DNA of 64,000 bases from Fratercula arctica (lineage: Eukaryota; Chordata; Aves; Charadriiformes; Alcidae): contig CANTUZ010000021.1 in NCBI GenBank assembly GCA_947846985.1, positions 1,728,711 to 1,792,710 on the forward strand, in the 5' to 3' direction. Position 1 is the first letter of the stretch. Every line of letters starts with the position of its first letter. Of this stretch, positions 42,401-51,475 are shown piece after piece. Below the pieces are notes generated by a model. That model was not told the DNA's origin and did not search any database. It saw only the letters and a program-made list of their open reading frames with translations. The translations under genes and the position numbers were made by a program.

Positions 42401-45400
42401 TTTGATCCCTGGGTGGGGGTCCAGGTGCCAGGTGGGGTCTGGGTCCTGGGTGGGGGTCTGGGCACTGGGCGAGGTCCAGGTCCCAGGTGGGGTTCCGGGG
42501 CGGGTCTGCGTCCTGGGGGGGGGGGTCTGGGTGGTGGGTGAGGTCCAGGACCCAGGTGGGGGTCCAGGGGGGGGTCTGGGTCCTGGGTGGGGGTCTGGGT
42601 TGCATGTAGGGGTCTGAGTCCCAGGTTGGGGACTGGGTCCCAGGTGGGGTCCCGGGTCCCAGGTGGGGTCCCGGGTGGGGGGCTGTGTCCTGGCTTGGGG
42701 TCGGGGTCCCAGGTGGGGGTCTGGGTGCAGGTCTGGGTGCCAGGTTGGGGGCTGGGTCCTTGGGTGGGCGTACAAGTTCTAGGGTGGGTTTTGGTCCCTG
42801 GGTGGGGGTCTGGGTGCCAGGTTGGGGTCTGGGTCCTGGGTTGGGATTTGGGTCCTGGGGTGGGGTCTGGGTCCTGGGGGGAGGGGCTGGGGGCTGGACG
42901 AGGTCCAGGTCCCAGGTAGGGGTCCGGGAGGGGTCTGGGTCCTTGGGTGGGGTCATGGGTGGGGATCTGGGTCCTGGATTGGGGTCGGGGTCCCAAGTGG
43001 GGGTCTGGGTCCCAGGTTGGGGGCTGGGTCCTTGGGTGAGGGTCCAGGTTCTAGGGTGGGTTTTGGTCCCTGGGTGGGGGTCTGGGTGCCAGGTTGGGGT
43101 CTGTGTCCTGCGTTGGGATCTGGGTCCTGGGGTGGGGTCTGGGGGAAGGTCTGGGTCTGGGGTGGGGGGCTGGGTTGCACGTAGGGGTCTGGGTCCCAGG
43201 TTGGGGGCTGGATCCTGGGTTGGGATCTGGGTCCTGGGGTGGGGTCTGGGTGGGGGTCTGGGTCCCGGGTGGAGGTTTGGATCCTGGCTCATGCCCAGGT
43301 CCCCATGGGCGGGCTCGGGGCCCAGGTCCCAACCCCCCCCCTGCAGCTCTGGGCTGTGCAGGACTGTGCTCCAGGGTCCCCGAGCCCCGGGGGGACCGTC
43401 CCCAGCGCCGGCACTCACAGCTCTGCCGGGACCCAGCGCGCCTGAAGCCCCCCTCGGAGCAGACGGTCGCTCCGTCCTCCTGCAGGCGGAAGAGCCGCTC
43501 CCTGGGACCCCCCCGGGACTTGATCTTCCAGAGCAGGGACCCCCGCAGCATCCGCTGGATGTCCTCGTCCTCTGTCAGGCCTGCGGGGCACAGCCCATGG
43601 GCACCCTGAGCGGGTACTGGGGGGCACTGGGGGGTACTGGAGGGGCTGGGGGGTTACTGGGGGTACTGGGGAGGGATTGGTGCACATCTGTATGCACAGC
43701 TGCATGGGTACACCCCATGGGATGGCATGGAATGGCATGGGGTGACATGGAGTGTGACAGACAGGACAGGAGGGGACAGATGGGACAGGACAGACATGAT
43801 GGGATGGGAAAGGATGGGATGGGATGGAATCGGATTGGACAGACATAATGGGACAGAATGGCACAGCACAGCATGGGACAGGGTGGAGGGATGGGAAAGG
43901 ACAGGATGGGACAGATGGGACATGACAGACATGATGGGATGGAAAAGGATGGGATGGGATGGCACAGCATTGGCATGGGACAGGATAAAGGGATGGGATG
44001 GGATGGCATGGCATGGCATGGCATGGCATGGCATGGCATGGCATGGCATGGTATTGGCATGGGAGAGGATGGAGGGATGGGATGGGATGGAATGGGATAG
44101 ACAGGAGAGGGGAATGGGATGGGATGGCACAGCATTGGCATGGGACAGGATGGAGGGATGGGACAGGACAGGATGGGATGGACAAAAGAGGACAATGGGA
44201 TGGGATGGGATGGGATGGGATGGGATGGGATGGGATGGAACAGTGCAGACAGTACATGATGGGACAAGATGGGACAGGTAGGATGGGACAGGACAGAGTA
44301 GGACAGACAGGATGGGATGGGATGGGACATAGTGGATGGGACAAATATGGCAGGAGAAGATGGGATAGGATGGGAGAGACCTGATGGGATGAGGTGGGAC
44401 TGGATGGGATACCATGGGATGGGACAGGACAGGACATGGCAGACAGGACAGGATGGGACATGATGGGACAGGTGGGATGAAACAGGACAGACGGGGTGGG
44501 ACAGGATGGGATGGGACAGAGCAGATGGGATGGGACAGGACAGGATGAGACATGATGGGACAGGACAGACAGGATGGGACAGGAGGCAATGCGACGGGAT
44601 GGGACGGGACGGGACAGGATGGGATGGGACAGGGCAGATGGGAGAGGACAGACAGGACCAGCCACGGCCATCTCACCCCCTTGGGGCACCGTGGGGCCGT
44701 GCAGGGGGACAGGGCAGGCGGCGCGGTGGCAGAGCCCCGCTCACACGGCAGAGCTCAGCTCCTAAATCCCAGCAAAGCCACCCAGATCCCGCATGGGGAG
44801 CACCGGGATGGTGCTGGCAGCGGAGCTCAGGCTGGGCACGCTGATGAGGTGGCCTCGGGGGACTCGCGGCCCCACACCCGGGCTCCCGGCGGGCCAGGAC
44901 TTTTCCGTCTATTCTCCAAAAAAACAGCTATTTCCTCCCTTTTTGTTTTGGCAGCTGCTCCTTGAGCACAGCCCCAGCGCCCGTGTCCCTGCTCCGGCCG
45001 GAGAACACGGCTCTGGGCTGGGAAATGGCAGGTCTGGGTCCGAGCAGGGACATCCCTAGCTGGCCACGGCCTCAGGGACATGGCCACCGGCTGCCACCAC
45101 CTCCTGAGCTGTCACATCCTGCCCACGGTGCGGAGTCGAGGGGACCTTCATGGCAGATACAGACACATGGAGGCATGGATGCACATGGATGTATGGATGC
45201 ATGGATACGGGCACACGGGTACACAGATGGACGGACATACGGATGGTCGGACACATGGACAAGTGTATGGATGCATGGACGCATGGACACATGGACACAC
45301 GGACGCATGGACATGTGGATGCACTGATACCTGGGCACATGGATGCATGGATATACAGGTGCAGGGATGCATGGATACATGGATACAGGGATGCACTGAT

Positions 45401-47232
45401 GCAAGGACACGCGGACACATGGCCATGTGGATGCGTAGATGCACAAACTTATGGATGCATGGACACATGGATGCACTGATGCACAGGTACAAGGATACAT
45501 GAACGTAGAGATGCAGGGATGTGTGGATGCATAGACACATGGATGCAAGGACAGATGGATGCGTGGACATACGGATGTACCGATGTATGGACACACAGAT
45601 GCGTGGATATACAGATAGAGGGATGTATGGATACACGGACACATGGTTATACAGATGTAGGGATGTATGGATATATGGATGCACTGATGCAGGGACACAC
45701 GGGCACATGGATACAGAAGCATATGGATGCATGGATGCATGGACAGAGGGACATAAGGATGCATGGACACAGGGACATATGGATGCACCAACACAGAGGC
45801 ACATGGCTGCATGGACATAGGGATGCAGGGGTGTACGGATGCACAGACACATGGATGCAAGGACAGACGGATGCACTGATGCACAAACACCTGGACACAC
45901 GGATACGTGGGTGCAGGGATGCATGGATGCATGGACACGCAGATGCAGGGACAGGTGGATGCACTGATGGAAGGACACAGAGACCCATGGATGCACAGGC
46001 ACAGGGACACATGGACACAGGAACACACGGAGCTGCAGCAGACACACGGCTGCTCCGAGCCATGCAGCTCTGGGCACATGCTGGATGCCCAAAGCCACGC
46101 GTGGGCCAGTGCAGCGACTGGACCAAAGCCCTCCCTCCGTGGCCCAGGGCCAGCTCCTGCCCTGCCCACTCTGCCCACGCAGGATCGGGCCCGGCCACCC
46201 TGGCCGGCGCACCCTGACCTTCCCGGGCCCCAAGCCACCACAGGGACAGCGGGGCCCCGAGCCCACAGTGCTGCATGTGGGGAAACTGAGGCAGGGTATC
46301 AGGTGAGGGTCCCAGGGAGCTAGAGCTGGAGCTGAGCCTTGGGGACAATAAATACCCGGAGCAGGAGGGCTCCTGTCACCCGTGGTGTGGCCAAACCCTG
46401 GCCCCGCTGCTGACCAACATCTGGGGCAATATATAGCTATTCTGGGGCTACTTTGGGGACCCCTCCCAGCCACGGGGACATTCCCTGCCATGGGGACCCT
46501 CCTGGCCATGGAGACCCATCCACCATGGGGACATTCCTTGGAATGGGGTCCCCTCCCCATGGTGAGGACCTCACCCAACCATGGGGACAATTTCCTGCGT
46601 GGGGACCCTGGCTATCTTGGGGACCCCTCCTTGCCATGGGGGACCCATTTCTTCCACGGGGGACCCCATCCACCTTGGGGACACTCCCTGCCATGGGGAC
46701 CCTCCTGGCCATGGGGACCTCACCCAACCATGGGGACAGTTTCCGGCATGGGGACCACAGCTATCTTGGGGACACTCCCTTCCATGGGGAACACCGTCCG
46801 CCTGGGGGACCCTTCCCTGCCACAGGGGACCCCATTAACCTCGGGGACACTCCTGGCCATGGGGGGGGGGGTGGCCGCACCCAACCATGGGGACACATTC
46901 CTGCCTGGGGACCTTGGCAATCTTGGGGGACCCCTTCCAGCCACGGGGACCCAGCCCTGCAATGGGGGTCCCCATCTGCTTCGGGGACCCTCCCAGCCAC
47001 GGAGATCCCTCCCGGGACCCCCCTGGCACAGCCCCCCGGAGTTTCTGCCCGGTCCCCCCCCGCCCACCCCGTCGGGTCTCCTGCCCCCCCAGCCCCCCCC
47101 CCCCCGGCGGGACCGGCCCCGGGACTCACCCATTTTCTTCAAGGCTCTGCCGGGCCGGCGGGGGCCACCGGAGCCGTCCGGCGGCGAGCGGGGCTGCTCG
47201 GCGGCGGGACGAGCCTTCCTGCCGCAGATCAT
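33372..47232 (-). CDS. PLCD3: phospholipase C delta 3 (PLCD3), 16 coding exons
   Basis: Exons from the start: 47130-47232, 43419-43580, 41564-41792, 41346-41475, 40598-40823, 39542-39743, 39299-39443, 39066-39218, 38829-38990, 38411-38446, 37657-37816, 36686-36802, 36439-36587, 35604-35739, 33535-33684, 33372-33460; 2,349 nt, 782 aa (human about 789). Hydrolyses phosphatidylinositol 4,5-bisphosphate to IP3 and diacylglycerol, Ca2+-dependently, at membranes. Domains: PH about 35-165, EF-hands about 165-285, X box about 295-450, acidic linker about 465-500, Y box about 517-650, C2 about 658-782. Both catalytic histidines are present ([17 protein letters not shown]), with Ca2+ ligands in CVELDCWEG and LSLENHC and substrate lysines in VKGKKLP. 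The start ATG has a strong CCCACC context and a human-like MxCGR beginning. Odd features: a U12-type intron 3, a 12-codon exon 10, a 16-Glu run, and minisatellite-filled introns. Confidence 0.97.
33535..33684 (-). CDS. PLCD3: PLCD3 exon 15, C2 domain
   Basis: [20 protein letters not shown] to LPLASMRE, residues 704-753, with the VVEDYDS Ca2+-loop acidic residues. Acceptor GCCGTAG, donor GTGGGT. Confidence 0.96.
33850..34790. repeat. 41-bp minisatellite in PLCD3 intron 14
   Basis: Tandem units built on 'ATACTGGGGGAATGGGGGTC'; the ATACTGGG phrase recurs exactly 41 bases apart around 34291, 34332 and 34373. More than twenty copies with point variants. Confidence 0.9.
34985..35570. repeat. minisatellite of about 17-bp modules in PLCD3 intron 14
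   Basis: Alternating GGTGTCCCCAGGGATCA and GGTGCCCTGGGG modules directly follow the 41-bp array, so this intron contains two unrelated arrays. Confidence 0.85.
35604..35739 (-). CDS. PLCD3: PLCD3 exon 14, start of C2
   Basis: [20 protein letters not shown] to HHKLNN, residues 659-703. Acceptor CCCCAG, donor GTGAGC. Confidence 0.96.
35800..36410. repeat. degenerate minisatellite, unit about 60 bp, in PLCD3 intron 13
   Basis: Repeats of a phrase like 'GGAGAAGGAATGTGGGTGGC' followed by 'GCTGGGTGCAGGGACAG', about ten diverged copies filling most of the intron. Confidence 0.8.
36439..36587 (-). CDS. PLCD3: PLCD3 exon 13, end of Y box
   Basis: [20 protein letters not shown] to RRLALHVK, residues 609-658; includes the family's GYEMD and GRF motifs. 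Acceptor CCGCAG, donor GTGAGG. Confidence 0.96.
36686..36802 (-). CDS. PLCD3: PLCD3 exon 12, Y box
   Basis: [20 protein letters not shown] to EMWNAGCQL; holds the [11 protein letters not shown] motif that contacts phosphoinositide in PLC-delta. Acceptor ACCCAG, donor GTGAGA. Confidence 0.97.
36950..37480. repeat. 6/12-bp simple-type array (GACCCTGACCCCAGACCCT)
   Basis: Irregular array of GACCCT, CCAGAC and GGACCTT modules inside PLCD3 intron 11. Confidence 0.88.
37657..37816 (-). CDS. PLCD3: PLCD3 exon 11, start of Y box
   Basis: [20 protein letters not shown] to ARKLIKEA, residues 517-569, with the conserved [12 protein letters not shown]. Acceptor CTGCAG, donor GTGAGG. Confidence 0.96.
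37880..38240. repeat. short-unit array (GATGGAGAACCC...AAGGT) in PLCD3 intron 10
   Basis: Units of about 17-20 bases centred on GATGGAGA repeat with many changes; AT content is higher than in neighbouring arrays. Confidence 0.75.
38411..38446 (-). CDS. PLCD3: PLCD3 exon 10, 12-codon microexon
   Basis: Reads [12 protein letters not shown] in phase 0 at both ends, between acceptor CTTCCAG and donor GTGGGT, linking the acidic exon to the Y box. The human protein as I recall it has no matching residues, so the exon may be lineage-specific or optional. Skipping keeps the frame. Confidence 0.6.
38515..38810. repeat. 27-bp minisatellite in PLCD3 intron 9
   Basis: About eleven copies of a 27-base unit resembling ACCACCAGGACACCATGG followed by TCCTCCAGC. 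It lies directly beside the acidic exon. Confidence 0.9.
38829..38990 (-). CDS. PLCD3: PLCD3 exon 9, catalytic Lys segment and acidic X-Y linker
   Basis: [17 protein letters not shown], then a run of 16 Glu, then KLQERSSRR; residues 451-504. The acidic X-Y linker autoinhibits PLC enzymes. The acceptor reads CAGCAG, so either AG could be used (plus or minus one Gln). Donor GTAAAG. Confidence 0.93.
39066..39218 (-). CDS. PLCD3: PLCD3 exon 8, X box
   Basis: [20 protein letters not shown] to DLPSPE, residues 400-450; holds the Ca2+-ligand Glu in SLENHC. Acceptor CCCCAG, donor GTAAGG. Confidence 0.97.
39299..39443 (-). CDS. PLCD3: PLCD3 exon 7, X box
   Basis: [20 protein letters not shown] to SIRDYAFK, with two Ca2+ ligands (ELD) and the second catalytic His (VYHGHT). 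Acceptor TGACAG, donor GTGAGC. Confidence 0.97.
39542..39743 (-). CDS. PLCD3: PLCD3 exon 6, start of X box
   Basis: [20 protein letters not shown] to TSSTEAYV, including [13 protein letters not shown] with the first catalytic His. Acceptor CCGCAG, donor GTGGGT. Confidence 0.97.
39835..40345. repeat. minisatellite in PLCD3 intron 5
   Basis: Repeats of 'GACCTGGCACTGTGGCACCC' followed by 'AGGGGACATGGAGGTCCCC', roughly 60-100 bases apart and well diverged. Confidence 0.75.
40598..40823 (-). CDS. PLCD3: PLCD3 exon 5, EF-hand region
   Basis: [18 protein letters not shown] starts the second EF-hand loop; continues through [17 protein letters not shown] to YELNEK. Residues 209-283. Acceptor CGTCAG, donor GTAGGA. 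Confidence 0.96.
41346..41475 (-). CDS. PLCD3: PLCD3 exon 4, first EF-hand
   Basis: [20 protein letters not shown] to YAYKLFK. The EF loop [12 protein letters not shown] has its acidic ligands. The 5' edge is the U12-type acceptor; donor GTACCC. Confidence 0.95.
41476..41563 (-). other. PLCD3: U12-type AT-AG intron (PLCD3 intron 3), 88 bp
   Basis: The exon ends ..GACCA and the intron begins ATATCCTTT, a perfect minor-spliceosome donor. A TTCCTTACC branch-type motif (41485-41493) lies about 11 bases before the terminal TAG. Joining here gives LDHWIH, exactly the sequence at this joint in human PLCD3. No GT donor gives an acceptable result. Confidence 0.88.
41564..41792 (-). CDS. PLCD3: PLCD3 exon 3, PH domain second half
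   Basis: [20 protein letters not shown] to AMSQSEKLD, with [10 protein letters not shown] and the conserved Trp of the last PH helix. Acceptor CTGCAG; ends at the U12 donor. Confidence 0.95.
42240..43320. repeat. minisatellite of GGGGGTCTGGGTCCCAGGT units in PLCD3 intron 2
   Basis: About sixty copies of an 18-20-base unit with T/C and length variants. Larger blocks are duplicated: the stretch around 42740-42850 closely resembles 43015-43125. Confidence 0.9.
43419..43580 (-). CDS. PLCD3: PLCD3 exon 2, PH domain first half
   Basis: [20 protein letters not shown] to RRAGSRQS, residues 35-88. Acceptor CCGCAG, donor GTGAGT. Confidence 0.96.
43700..44655. repeat. pentanucleotide-based array (GGGAT/GGCAT/GGACA) in PLCD3 intron 1
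   Basis: Nearly 1 kb of 5-base modules. Two stretches are homogeneous: GGCAT repeats at about 44004-44050 and GGGAT repeats at about 44195-44238. The rest mixes GGGAT, GGACA and GATAG types. Confidence 0.92.
45150..46040. repeat. minisatellite of ATGGATGCA/ACACATGGA modules in PLCD3 intron 1
   Basis: About ninety 8-12-base modules such as GGATGCATGGACACATGG. Long open frames on both strands here (up to about 480 codons) are artefacts of the repeat. Confidence 0.92.
46440..46990. repeat. minisatellite of CCATGGGGACCCTCC units near PLCD3 exon 1
   Basis: Repeats of 'GCCATGGGGACCCTCCTGGC' and 'CATGGGGACATTCCC' in intron 1, ending about 140 bases from exon 1. Confidence 0.88.
47130..47232 (-). 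CDS. PLCD3: PLCD3 exon 1 (coding part)
   Basis: [18 protein letters not shown] to RALKKM, residues 1-34. Donor GTGAGT. Shorter N-terminal extension than human. Confidence 0.93.
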
Positions 47233-47790
47233 GGTGGGGGGCCGGTGCTCCGGTACCCCCAGTACCCCCGGTGTTCCTGGTACCCCCGGTGGCCCCGGAT
47301 CCCGGCGGTACTCCTGGTGGCCCCGGCCGGTGCAGCGGGGCTGGGCGGCGGCGGCGGCCGGGGCTGGGGTTGGTCTGGGGCTGTGCGGCCCCGCTGGGAC
47401 CGGGGCCGGGCGCGGGGAGGTACCGGGAGGAGCCACACTTCAGCCCCGGCGGTGTTAACCGTTTGTGCCGGCCCGGGACGAGCGGCGGCTGCCGGTGCCA
47501 GTCTGCGCCGGGATGGGTCGGCACCAGGGTCCTTCTGCACCGGGATGGGTCGGCACCGGGGTCCGGGCTGCACCGGGGGTCCTTCTGCACCGGTAAACGG
47601 CATGGGGCGGAGGGGGGGGGGGGGGGGGCGGGCGGGGGAGGGTCTCGCTCTGTAGTGGCTATAACCCGAAGGGCCGGTCTGCCCCGGCACAAACCGGGAG
47701 TCCCCACCTCCCCCCGGGGGTCCGCCTGCACCGGGGACCAGCCCAAGGGACACCCCGGTCTCTGCCCGGGGGACACGGCTGCCCGCTGGT
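47233..47790 (-). promoter_or_regulatory. PLCD3: PLCD3 5' region, CpG island with a long G tract
   Basis: Very CpG-rich sequence upstream of the start codon, with short repeats of GGGTCGGCACCGG type (47515-47590) and a G run near 47612-47628. No TATA box at a convincing position. The transcription start is not determinable. Confidence 0.5.
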
Positions 47791-48010
47791 GGTGCCACCC
47801 TGGTACCGCCAGCGGGGACCCAGGGGACCCCCTCCACCAGCCTGGGGACAGGGGCACCCACGGGATCCCCTCCGCCATCATACCTGGGGACAGTGGAGAC
47901 CCGTGGGCCACCCCTCTGCCATCACAGCTGGGGACAGTAGGGACCCATGGGACCCTCTCTGCCAGCCTGGGGACAGTGGCGACCCATGGGACCCCCCCTC
48001 CATCCTGCAA
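47790..48010. repeat. short minisatellite, about 50-bp unit
   Basis: Four to five copies of a phrase like 'CCTGGGGACAGTGGCGACCC' upstream of PLCD3. Confidence 0.75.
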
Positions 48011-48430
48011 ATCCCTGCAGTTTTACACACCCCCACCTTTCCCACAGCCTGCGGGCAGCTGGGGAGGGGACGGGTGAGTGACCCCCTGTCCCCACCATGG
48101 GGACCCTGTCACCACAGCCCAGACGGGGCAAGGGGTGACGGAGCAGAGGCAGAGCCAGGCATTAATTTCAAGCCTGTAGCTGGGCACAGGGCCGTGTCTT
48201 CCCACAAGGGGTAATTTTCCACCGCCCAACGTCTTGCAAAAACCCACAGCGCCTGCGGGGACACGGAGGACATCCTCTGTGGGGACCGTGGGGACCAGGA
48301 GCTACAGGACTGGGAGAGGAAACCGCCACGGCAGGCGGTGACTTTCCCCGGGGCTGGGGTGGCGGCGGCGCTGCCAACAGCTGCGAGACCCAGCGTGGGA
48401 TGGCAGAGCACCTGGGGGTGACGGCAGGAC
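48010..48430. other. unique spacer in the PLCD3-ACBD4 interval
   Basis: Non-repetitive, no recognisable gene; separates two arrays. Confidence 0.5.
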
Positions 48431-49735
48431 AGCTGGGGGCAACATCGGGGCAACATCTGGACACCCCGGGTGATACCCGAGCACACCGGGGTGATACATG
48501 AGTATGCTGGGGCAACATCTGGACACCCTGGGGCAATATTGGGGCACCCAGGGGCAACTTCTGGGCACCCTGGGGTGACGTCTGGGCATCCTGGGTTATA
48601 TCTGAGTATCCTGGGGCAACATCTGGACACCTTGGGGCAACATCTGGGCACCCTAGGGCAACATCTAGGTGTCCTAGGTAATATCTGAGTATCATGGGGC
48701 AACATCTGGGTACCCTGGGCAACGTTAGGGCACCCTGAGTGATATTGGAGCATCCTGGAGCAACATCTGGATACCCAGGGCAACATCTGGGCACCCCAGG
48801 TGATACCCAAGCACACAAGGTGATACGTGAGTATCCTGGGGCAACATCTGGACACCCTGGGGCAATATTGGGGCACCCAGGGGCAACTTTCTGAGCACCC
48901 TGGGGTGACATCTGGGCATCCTGGGTGATATCTAAGTATCCTGAGGCAACATCTGGACATGCAGTGCAACACCTGGGCACCTTGGGGTAACATCTGGGCA
49001 CCCTGGGGCAATATCTAGGCATCCTAGGTGATATCTGAGTATCGTGGGGCAACATCTGGGTATCATGGGGAATGTTAGGGCACCCTGAGTGATATTGGAG
49101 CATCCTGGAGCAACATCTGGACACTCGGGGCAACATCTGGGCACTCTGGGTGATGACTATCTTGGGGCAACATCTGTACATACAGGGCAACATCTGGAAA
49201 CCTTGGACAACATCTGGACACCCTGGGTGATACCTGGGCACTCTGGGTGGTAGCTGAGTATCCTGGGGCAACATCTGGCTGTTCTGGGCACTATCTGGAC
49301 ACTCTGGGCAACATCTGGGCAGCCTGAGTGATATCTGAGTATCCCAGGGCAACATCTGGACACCAAGGGCAACATCTGGGCATCCTGAGGCAACATCAGG
49401 GCACTCTGGGTGGTATATATGACCATCCTGGGGCAACATCTGTACCTACAGGGCAACATCTGGACAGGCTGGGCAGCATCAGGGCCCCATGCGTGACATA
49501 TGACTACCCCAGGGCAACATCTGGATGCCCAGAGCAACACCTGGGCATCCCTGGGGCAATCTCTTGCTATCCAGGAGCAACATCTGTATACGCAGGGCAA
49601 CATCTGGGCACCCCGGGCAACATCTGAACATCCTGGGGTGGTATCTAGGTGCTGCAGGTCAAGACCTGGGCAACCCACGCAACATCTGGGCAGCTGGGGC
49701 CACATCTGGGCAGCCCCTTGGCTGTTGTCAGGGGC
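48430..49735. repeat. 20-21-bp minisatellite with a 330-350-bp higher-order repeat
   Basis: Basic unit CTGGGGCAACATCTGGGCAC. Longer blocks recur: 'TGATACCCRAGCACAC' at 48471 and 48801, 'CACCCTGAGTGATATTGGAG' at 48731 and 49081. Confidence 0.9.
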
Positions 49736-49859
49736 GGGGAGGGGGGTGTGTTACAGCCATCCCTGAATCCTTTGGGGACATGGGGACATGGGGACACAGG
49801 GACTTTTAGGGCCAGCCCAGCCCAGGGCAATGTCCCCTCCTGTTTGGGTCAAGGCTTTT

Positions 49860-50420
49860 ACCACCCCAGAGGCTGCAAAATATATTGAATTTATTGATGC
49901 AAAATGTATCTCGTTTCGCTGAAAACCCTTAGGGAAAGCAGCCGCAGCCCCCCCAAAAATGCACCTGCAATCCCATAACCCGGCTCAGCTCTGAGTCCTC
50001 TTCCTCCCGTGGGAATCGCGTGGCCAGGAATTCCGCAACGCATGCGCGGACCCGGCAAAAGACCCGGGATAAACGCCTCTCGCTGCGACATCCCCGGCAA
50101 AAAATCAATCAATCCCGCTTGCGATTTTCCCCCTCTCCCCCACTGCCTCGCTCTTTTCCTACCGCCCCCGCCAGCCAGTTGGGAAGGAGCCCCATGGAAA
50201 GCACCAACTTGCATTCCCGAGCGCTGATGGCACTGCGGCGCGTGTCCCCGTGAGTCACCGCACGGGCTCCGGGCTGGGAGCCGGGGCCCGGAGCAGGAAT
50301 CCTGACTCACAGAGGGTCCGCAGTGGGAGGTTTCAAACCCTTTGCTGGTGGATCTGGGAATTTTTAGAGGAATTTTTTCCCCAAGGGGAGGTGGGATGGG
50401 GATAAAGTTGGGGGGGGGAG
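49860..50420. promoter_or_regulatory. unique island between arrays with two AP-1/MARE-type sites
   Basis: Non-repetitive, moderately AT-containing DNA flanked on both sides by arrays. TGAGTCA at 50251-50257 and TGACTCA at 50303-50309 lie 52 bases apart. A minus-strand AATAAA sits at 49890-49895, so a short minus-strand transcript cannot be excluded, but no recognisable protein is encoded. Confidence 0.3.
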
Positions 50421-50855
50421 GGTGGGCTGAGGGGGGTTTCCTCCCACTCGGGTTTGGGATTTGGGGGTTGGATTAAAGGAAATTCACCAAAATGTAGGAA
50501 AATCAGAGTGTGGGGTGATGGTGAAGCACGGCCCAGGGGTGGTGACAGCTGCGTTGTGTCCCCCCTGCCAGCACCCAGCCCAGGGCAAGGGCCCCGGGGA
50601 GCCCCGGAACACCCCACGCCCCCCACAGCACCTCTGTGTCACCCCTGTCCCCATGTCACCCGTGCCCCCACAGCACCCCACCTGCAAGGAGAGCCCTCGG
50701 AGCAGGGGGGGAAGGAGCTTCCCCGCGGGGGCTCGGGGACCCCAAGTTCCGCCCCTTCCCTACCACCCTAATTAATAAAGTTTGATAATTATTAACAGTG
50801 ATCAATTGCTCCACCGGACTCAGCTGCCCCCTGCCCTGTGCAGTGGGGCCGAGCC
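50420..50855. other. unique spacer with a plus-strand AATAAA
   Basis: GC-rich then AT-rich sequence; AATAAA near 50774 has no recognisable gene upstream. Nothing further seen. Confidence 0.4.
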
Positions 50856-51475
50856 CCTCACCAGTGTCCCAGTGCCTTGTCCCAGTGTGATATCCCAGTT
50901 CCCCAATGCCCCAGGCCACACTGCATTATCCCAATGCATTGTCCCAGTGCAGCATCCCAGTGTCCCAGTGCAGTGTCCCAGTGAGATATCGCAGTTCCTC
51001 AGTGCAGTGTCCCCATGCCCCACTGCACTGTTCCAATGCATTGCCCCAGTGCAGCGTCCCAGTGCCCCAGTGCACTGTCCCAGTGCGATATCCCAGTTCC
51101 CCAGTAGTGTCCTAGTGCAATATCCCAGTTCCCCAGTGCAGTGTCCCCGTGTCCCACTGCATTGTCCCAGCGCAGCATTCCAGTGCCCCAGTACACTGTC
51201 CCAGTGCAATATCCCAGTTCCCCAGTGCAGTGTCCCAGGGCCCCACTGGCTTGTCCCAATGCATTGTCCCAGTGCAGTGTCCCAGTTCCCCAGTGCAGTG
51301 TCCCAGTGTGATATCCCAGTTCCCCAGTGCAGTGTCCCAGTGCAATATCCCAGTTCCTCAGTGCAGCGTCCCAGTGCCCCACTGCCTTGTCCCAGTGCAA
51401 TATCCCAGTTCCCCAGTACAGTGTCCCAGTGTAATATCCCAGTTCCCCAGTGCAGTGTCCCAGTCCCCTGGTGCA
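50855..51475. repeat. minisatellite of CAGTGTCCCAGTGCAATATC units
   Basis: Copies of 'CCCAGTTCCCCAGTGCAGTG' and 'TCCCAGTGCAATATCCCAG', about 20-25 bases each. Confidence 0.92.

Noticed and set aside
42375..43848. Long Pro/Thr-rich (minus) and Gly/Val-rich (plus) open frames
   Set aside because: Repeat artefacts of the GGGTCTGGGTCCC array; the real coding DNA here is only PLCD3 exon 2.
45150..46040. CRISPR-like regularly spaced repeats
   Set aside because: This is a vertebrate minisatellite without unique spacers or cas genes; the same holds for all arrays in the window.
45148..46590. 480-codon minus-strand open frame and a 232-codon plus-strand frame
   Set aside because: Both are translations of the ATGGATGCA-type array in PLCD3 intron 1.
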